DNA from: Chitinophagales bacterium
GTDB lineage: Bacteria; Bacteroidota; Bacteroidia; Chitinophagales; Saprospiraceae
Length of the DNA: 10,313 nt
Direction: 5' to 3'
Assembly (NCBI GenBank): GCA_013298445.1
Contig: JAAFHQ010000141.1
Span: forward strand, 1-10,313
The position numbers were made by a program, and so were the translations under genes. The notes under the pieces were generated by a model. The model saw only the letters and a list, made by a program, of their open reading frames with translations. It made no database searches and was not told where the DNA came from. Below, in pieces: positions 6,195-10,313 of this stretch. Position 1 is the stretch's first letter. The number at the start of each line of letters is the position of its first letter.

Positions 6195-7064
6195 ATGAGA
6201 TCAATCACATTTGTATTTACGCTGGTACTGTCGCTCCATGCATTGGTGTTAAGCGCGCAAGAATTTGGTTATGCTTCCTACTATTCTGATGAGTACAACG
6301 GCAGCGAGACCTCCTACGGAGAAATCTATGATCGCAATAAATTAACTGCGGCACATAAAATGCATCCCCTGGGCACCCGCTTACGGGTAACCCGCCTGGA
6401 TACCAAAAAATCGGTCATTGTTCGGGTGAATGATCGGGGACCTTACCTCAAAGGGAGAATTGTAGAACTGTCTTACGCCGCAGCCAAACAGTTGGGCATG
6501 CTCAACGACGGTCAGGTAGAAGTGAAAGTTGAAGTAATGGGTCAGGAAGTGGCGAAAAAAGAAGAGCCCAAAACAAATCCTATTGCCGTTCCGACCGCAA
6601 ATACGGAAGAAGTAGCCAAACCAACTACGACCGCCAATACCGCCCCACCACCAACACCAGCACCCGTTGAAACTAAACCCGCTCCGGTAGCAGTAGCGGA
6701 GAAAAAAGTGAACGTGATCGCTATTCCTGTGAAACTAAGCACCAAATTGCAGGTGGACAAAAACAAACTGGTTCGTGGAGACATAGGTACCAGTGGCTTG
6801 TTCCAAATAGCCATTGCACATTCGGATAAAAAGGGTTTTGGTGTGCAGGTAGCCATGGTAAGCACCTACGAAAGTATGCTGGATAAGGTGGCCGAACTGC
6901 AAGGCAAGTGGTTCGACAACATCCTGGTCAGTATGGATGGTGGAAAAAAATTCCGGGTTATTCTGGGGCCATTTGACACAGCAGAGAGTGCCAAAGCGTA
7001 TGACAATAACCTGAAGAAGAAGCGGATCGAAGGATTTGTGGTGAACTTGGCGGAGCTCAAGTAG
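6195..7064 (+). CDS. rlpA: RlpA-like septal ring lytic transglycosylase with SPOR domain
   Basis: A 289-residue exported cell-wall protein of the RlpA family; characterised members cleave glycan strands lacking stem peptides at the division septum. Residues 1-21 are a signal peptide ending VLSA. The double-psi beta-barrel covers about 23-115. It carries GYASYYSDEYNGSETSYGE, then LTAAHKMHPLGT with His54, then VIVRVNDRGPYLKGRIVELS with Asp80; this His and Asp match the catalytic pair reported for Pseudomonas RlpA. A Pro/Thr/Ala-rich linker spans about 120-175. A SPOR domain (about 212-287, FGVQVAMVSTYESMLDKVAEL to EGFVVNL) would bind denuded peptidoglycan. An in-frame ATG at 6168, preceded by AGGA at 6159-6162, is an alternative start adding nine residues to the signal region. 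The 6195 start gives the more compact signal peptide. It follows the LysE-type gene but has its own promoter, and it converges on the A+T-rich island. Confidence 0.9.
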   Translation: MRSITFVFTLVLSLHALVLSAQEFGYASYYSDEYNGSETSYGEIYDRNKLTAAHKMHPLGTRLRVTRLDTKKSVIVRVNDRGPYLKGRIVELSYAAAKQLGMLNDGQVEVKVEVMGQEVAKKEEPKTNPIAVPTANTEEVAKPTTTANTAPPPTPAPVETKPAPVAVAEKKVNVIAIPVKLSTKLQVDKNKLVRGDIGTSGLFQIAIAHSDKKGFGVQVAMVSTYESMLDKVAELQGKWFDNILVSMDGGKKFRVILGPFDTAESAKAYDNNLKKKRIEGFVVNLAELK

Positions 7065-7068
7065 CCTC

Positions 7069-7118
7069 CGAAACAAGAGTTGTACCTTGGTCAATACGGA
7101 GGTACAACTCTTGTTTCG
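7069..7118. terminator. Hairpin between convergent rlpA and island genes, likely bidirectional terminator
   Basis: A perfect 19-bp stem (7069-7087 with 7100-7118) closes a 12-nt loop, starting four bases after the rlpA stop. The right arm ends in CTTGTTTCG, so a U-rich stretch is inside the stem and not after it. It sits between genes converging from both sides and probably serves both. An alternative pairing, CCTCCG (7065-7070) with CGGAGG (7097-7102), overlaps it. Confidence 0.7.
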
Positions 7119-7132
7119 AATATGATTTTGAA

Positions 7133-8302
7133 TTAATGAAATAAATCAGCCATTTTCAGAGCAACGTGTTGGAATTGACTTGATTTATTGAAATTTGGTA
7201 AGATTTGTTTTACAATATCACTCATAAGGTCTAACTGATTTTGAGAGAACACCTCTATTTCCATTGATCTAGTATAAAGAGTATATTCTCCTTTTAAGCC
7301 AAAAATGAACTTTTCGAAATGCTTGGTTTTTTCGTTGTAACGAGCGAAAAGGCTAACTTCTGGCACTTTTCCCTCTTTGAAAATTTGTAAGACTTTATTT
7401 TGTCGTTGAAACTCTTCGAGATTTGAACTGTTAATAACCAAATAAAATGCATCTTCTATGTGGTTGTGAAATTGTTTAGCATAGTAGTGCAAAAGGCTAT
7501 TTTCTCGTTTAAAAACAGTTGAAGTTGAGCTCCCTTTTGCAACGATTGGGAAATAACGATAATCTTCAGAATTGATTACTTTTCGGATTAAATCAGTGTA
7601 AGAATTATTAACCAAACCGAATTGACTTTTATCTAAATGTTTCAAAACTCGTTCTGCAACCCCTGAATATCCTGGTAAGTCTAAATCATTGACTTTTATA
7701 TAATCTGTTCCTAAAACCATTAAGTCTCTTTGTTCCTCGAAGTCTTCGATGGAGTGTAACGCACTATATTGTGGAAGTGTAATTGAACTCTCTTTCAATA
7801 TCAAGCATCTCTGAATAAAGAGTTTTTCTTTATGTACGTCGGGGCCATAAAATTCTTTATAATTTTCCCATTTATGACAGAAAAATATAGGCTTAGAATT
7901 GATTTTTGTGTATTCAATCTGAGGACCATTATAAAACTCTTCTGGCAACATCCCTGTTAACTGAAACCGGTATATTGTTTCGTTAGCACCTCGTTGATTG
8001 TTGTATAAGTAATTTGTAATATCTTTTACCAATCTCACGTACACATCGGAGGTTGTGTTTATTCTTTTCTGTTTTATAAGCCCAGATTGATTAGAAATAT
8101 ATTCACTAATAAATTTATCAAATACAATGTCTTTTATAGTATCATTTGCTTTTATGTATTGTTTCCAAGAATACCAGTTTTTAGATAAATCTTTTAGTTT
8201 TTTTGTAAAATCTATGAAAAAATCTTGCTGATCATGGCTTAAATCAGATTCAACAAAATTTTTGGCCTCACTTTGGTTATAAAGTTTTGCCCTGTGCCAC
8301 AA
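7133..8302 (-). CDS. Uncharacterised protein, probably the 3' part of a gene interrupted by an in-frame TAA
   Basis: I do not recognise this protein. The frame runs from the TAA at 8374-8372 down to the TAA at 7135-7133 (412 sense codons). It has no ATG until codon 118 counted from the TTG at 8302 (ATG at 7951). The 23 codons upstream of that TTG read like true protein and flow into FDALWHRAKLYN, so the real coding region reaches back at least to 8371, in the same frame as the gene before it. The product is soluble-looking, rich in Lys, Asn, Tyr and Phe, with no signal peptide or membrane segment. A motif YYxKQF, then six residues and Ala, appears both at the extreme N-terminal extension (YYYKQF) and near residue 275 (YYAKQF), hinting at a duplicated module. 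No catalytic motif is evident. The A+T-rich composition differs from the flanking genes. If it is translated separately, the start would have to be TTG or another non-ATG codon. Confidence 0.6.
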   Translation of the reverse strand: MWHRAKLYNQSEAKNFVESDLSHDQQDFFIDFTKKLKDLSKNWYSWKQYIKANDTIKDIVFDKFISEYISNQSGLIKQKRINTTSDVYVRLVKDITNYLYNNQRGANETIYRFQLTGMLPEEFYNGPQIEYTKINSKPIFFCHKWENYKEFYGPDVHKEKLFIQRCLILKESSITLPQYSALHSIEDFEEQRDLMVLGTDYIKVNDLDLPGYSGVAERVLKHLDKSQFGLVNNSYTDLIRKVINSEDYRYFPIVAKGSSTSTVFKRENSLLHYYAKQFHNHIEDAFYLVINSSNLEEFQRQNKVLQIFKEGKVPEVSLFARYNEKTKHFEKFIFGLKGEYTLYTRSMEIEVFSQNQLDLMSDIVKQILPNFNKSSQFQHVALKMADLFH

Positions 8303-8371
8303 TGCGTCAAATTGTTTGTAATAATAAATGTAGTCATTTTCATCTCGTTCAGATAATATTTGAAAAAACTT

Positions 8372-9073
8372 TTATTTGTTATCTTCGAAGGGCTGGGCAT
8401 AAATTTGAACCCACATAAATTTCTGACTCTTTTGCTCAACAATGAACATTCCCTGAGTGGGTATAAAGGGTAAAGTCCGGATTTCAAAAAGGTCTTTATT
8501 CAGGCTGGCTAGTGCATTTAAATTATGAATGGAATCCGTAAATAATTTTTTTAGCTCGCTATAATTTCCTTTTAAAATATGGTTCCTTGACCATAATTCC
8601 AAAATATGATCACTAGGCTCGGAAATAATTATTTTTATTCTCTTTTTTTGACCTATTAGGTTTGAAAAATTGTCTTTGTATTTTTCTAACACTTCCCTCA
8701 ATGTAACTCCACACAATAATATGGTCTCAGATTTGTCTAAAATATCTTTTGGAATGTCATAGGTCGGATGGAAAAATTTTTCAACTGGGAAACCTTCTTT
8801 TTGTATACTTTCAATTACTTTTTCATTGGTGTCAATAAGCTTTGTTAAATCCTCTTTGATTTGCTTGTCTCTATTTAAGTAAAACATATCAAGTAAAATA
8901 TATGTTATAAATATTACAGATATTTCATCTAAAATATTTGTTAAATGATTTTGAAAGAACCCTTGGGGAAATTTCAAATACAGGACTATGAATCCAGAAA
9001 TAATAAATAGAGCAATTAAAATATGAAAGAAATTTAGAAGAACTTTTAGCTGTTTTTTCGGTAAATCGGACAT
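8372..9073 (-). CDS. Uncharacterised membrane-anchored protein, probably the 5' part of an interrupted gene
   Basis: A 233-codon frame with a clear ATG at 9073; the family is not firmly recognised. Two membrane segments lie at about 11-33 and 47-65, joined by a short loop, followed by a charged helical stretch (about 66-95, DKQIKEDLTKLIDTNEKVIE). The soluble part (about 112-230) has an alternating beta/alpha look: ETILLCGVTLREVLEKY, then KKRIKIIISEPSDHILEL, and late strands FEIRTLPFIPTQGMFIVE and KFMWVQIYAQPF. This recalls catalytically dead phospholipase-D-like domains, but no HxKx4D motif is present and the comparison is only impressionistic. The frame stops at TAA (8374-8372) right after PFEDNK, where the domain seems unfinished. 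The following in-frame codons read KFFQILSERDEN and continue to YYYKQFDALWHRAK, which would complete it. Topology suggests an inner-membrane protein with a cytoplasmic domain. Low G+C sets it apart from its neighbours. Confidence 0.7.
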   Translation of the reverse strand: MSDLPKKQLKVLLNFFHILIALFIISGFIVLYLKFPQGFFQNHLTNILDEISVIFITYILLDMFYLNRDKQIKEDLTKLIDTNEKVIESIQKEGFPVEKFFHPTYDIPKDILDKSETILLCGVTLREVLEKYKDNFSNLIGQKKRIKIIISEPSDHILELWSRNHILKGNYSELKKLFTDSIHNLNALASLNKDLFEIRTLPFIPTQGMFIVEQKSQKFMWVQIYAQPFEDNK

Positions 9074-9296
9074 GTTTTTAATCTAGTTTTTGTCTGTCTT
9101 CCTCCAGAAACTTAAACTCTAAAGGTGAATTTTTACCAAATAAGTTCCTTTAATGAGGATGTGTAAATTTAATACTTTCTAATGAGTAGTAAGATAATGC
9201 TTCATTTGATTCTTTATCAAAAAATCGTTAATAATTTTCAAATTTGCAATGAACGATTTTGTATAATTTTTAAATGGCTACATCCGCCAAAGAGAC
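9074..9296. other. A+T-rich intergenic region upstream of the island genes
   Basis: These 223 bp hold no convincing reading frame. They must contain the promoter of the minus-strand island gene, but I find no clean TTG / TAnnTTTG pair on that strand. The stretch just before the ATG at 9073 contains GGAGGAAG on the minus strand (about 9108-9101), too far (about 28 nt) to act as its ribosome binding site. The only clear structure is the inverted repeat at 9221-9260. Confidence 0.6.
9221..9260 (-). terminator. Inverted repeat with T-run, candidate terminator of the radical SAM gene
   Basis: AAAATCGTT (9221-9229) and AACGATTTT (9252-9260) form a perfect 9-bp stem around a 22-nt loop that itself contains the palindrome CAAATTTG (9239-9246). 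Read on the minus strand, the downstream arm runs into a six-base T-run, as in an intrinsic terminator. It lies 36 bp past the radical SAM stop. The stem is A+T-rich and the loop long, so it could instead be a binding site. Confidence 0.4.
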
Positions 9297-10313
9297 TCAG
9301 ATCACCAGCAACCCCAATTTCCCCAACTTATTAAAGGGTTTATTGTACCAAAACAACTCAAAATCCTCCAGGCCCTCCGCTTCGTAATGCTCTTGAACTT
9401 GTTGGAAAGTCCAGGTTTCGGCCTGATCAACTGCAATTTTATCCAAAATCTCCAGCACCCATTTTCCCTGCGGCACTTCTACCTTGATGCTGAGGTTTTC
9501 TTTTTGGTCATAAAAAGTCAGGAGTGCGCTCTCCCAGGTTTCACCCCGTTTGGTTTTGCTACTGATTTCCAGTTCGGGCGCATTGCCCAACCAAACCACC
9601 TTGGCATTGGCTTTGATCGACAAAACTTCATCTTCATTCAGTGCATTGAGGATGTAATCCTTAGGAATTTTGGTGCGGGGTACTTTAAAATCAAACCAAT
9701 CTTGCAGCGGGAATTCAAAGCCTATTCCGTGCATGTAATTCAGCAGTGATTTTTTTAAACCAAAACCATACGAATCGTGGTCAGTCCCAGTTGGGTCAGT
9801 GAACAGGATATCGTTGTTGGCAAAAGGTCCGCTGCAGCCGGGCTCAATTTTGATGCCATAAGCACCCGGATCCAACCCCACCGGACTATGCGCAGTGAGG
9901 GCAAACTGGTGCCAAAATCCAGATTGTAACACCCCAGCCTCGAACAATTGACGCACCATTTCCAGTGAGTCAATTGTTTCCTGCGCGGTTTGACTCGGGA
10001 AGCCATACATCAGGTACGCGTGTACCATGATGCCTGCTTCCGTGAAGTTGCGGGTTACGCGAGCCACTTGAGCCACCGTTACTCCCTTTTGAATCAAAGC
10101 CAACAAACGATCAGAGGCTACCTCCAACCCTCCGGACACAGCAATACAACCCGAAGCTTTGAGCAAGAGGCACAAATCCCGACTAAAACTTTTTTCAAAA
10201 CGAATATTGGTCCACCAGGTTACGGTGAGTTTGCGACGGATGATTTCCAGCGCCAGGGCGCGCATGAGGGCGGGCGGAGCGGCTTCGTCCACAAAATGGA
10301 AGCCTCGCTCGCC
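9297..10313 (-). CDS. Radical SAM protein (B12-binding/BchE-like type), N-terminus outside the window
   Basis: The visible 338 codons are the C-terminal part of a radical SAM protein; the frame is open to the right edge, so the start and the CxxxCxxC cluster motif are not in view. The first residues, GFHFVDEAAPPALMRALALEI, match the FxDD(E)xxP strand of the B12-associated radical SAM group. They are followed by WWTNIRFEKSF, by ASGCIAVSGGLEVASDRLLALIQKGV (the GGLE block with the KG motif), and by GIMVHAYLMYGFPSQTAQETIDSLEMV (the GFPSQT block), all from the second half of the TIM-barrel. The remaining 200 or so residues form a C-terminal extension with conserved-looking DHDSYGFG and WFDFKVPRTKIP stretches, ending KLGLLVI. 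The substrate is unknown. The GTG at 10292-10290 reads as an internal valine and is not a start. The stop is TGA. It precedes the A+T-rich island on the same strand. Confidence 0.85.
   Translation of the reverse strand, partial: GERGFHFVDEAAPPALMRALALEIIRRKLTVTWWTNIRFEKSFSRDLCLLLKASGCIAVSGGLEVASDRLLALIQKGVTVAQVARVTRNFTEAGIMVHAYLMYGFPSQTAQETIDSLEMVRQLFEAGVLQSGFWHQFALTAHSPVGLDPGAYGIKIEPGCSGPFANNDILFTDPTGTDHDSYGFGLKKSLLNYMHGIGFEFPLQDWFDFKVPRTKIPKDYILNALNEDEVLSIKANAKVVWLGNAPELEISSKTKRGETWESALLTFYDQKENLSIKVEVPQGKWVLEILDKIAVDQAETWTFQQVQEHYEAEGLEDFELFWYNKPFNKLGKLGLLVI

Noticed and set aside
8239..8487. Small minus-strand frame bridging the two island genes
   Set aside because: It is in a different phase, overlaps coding sequence on both sides, and the in-phase sequence across the TAA looks far more protein-like.
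10290..10292. GTG as the start of the radical SAM gene
   Set aside because: The codons before it (GERGFHF) are part of the conserved strand leading into VDEAAPP, so the gene continues beyond the window edge.

Overview
The window looks like a chromosomal segment of a Bacteroidota bacterium, most likely a Saprospiria relative such as Haliscomenobacter or Lewinella. The lineage call is inferred from protein style (RarA, MnmA, RimM, RlpA, an S9 peptidase with a WD40-like propeller, a lipoprotein with a C-K-E-E start), from promoter-like TAnnTTTG boxes, and from the weakness or absence of Shine-Dalgarno sites. No rRNA, tRNA, CRISPR array or transposase gene was seen.

Layout, left to right. The 3' end of rarA (+, 1-366) converges on an S9 peptidase gene (-, 495-2651), and a 92-bp element with perfect 32-bp inverted arms lies between them. 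The minus-strand cluster reads, in transcription order, mnmA (5259-4144), a surface-type lipoprotein (4042-3326), rimM (3316-2804) and the S9 peptidase. Two of its gaps hold repeat elements: a 91-bp one at 4057-4147, whose end supplies the mnmA stop codon, and an imperfect 29-bp inverted repeat between rimM and the peptidase gene. A LysE-type transporter (+, 5431-6069) diverges from mnmA. It is followed by rlpA (+, 6195-7064), which has a strong Bacteroidota-type promoter and a hairpin downstream.

From about 7130 to 9290 the DNA becomes visibly A+T-rich. It holds two uncharacterised minus-strand reading frames (9073-8372 and 8371-7133) that lie in the same frame and are separated by a single TAA. 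The second has no ATG near its 5' end, and its conserved-looking sequence runs right back to that TAA. The simplest reading is one gene of about 645 codons, for a membrane-anchored protein, interrupted by a nonsense codon. This is the least ordinary part of the window and looks like an accessory insertion between core genes. The window closes inside a radical SAM gene (-, 10313-9297, N-terminus cut off).

Functionally, mnmA (tRNA wobble uridine thiolation) and rimM (30S maturation) point to a translation-related cluster into which a lipoprotein gene and repeats have been placed. The peptidase, RlpA and lipoprotein are envelope or exported proteins. RarA is a replication-repair ATPase. The island genes have no function that can be read from sequence alone.
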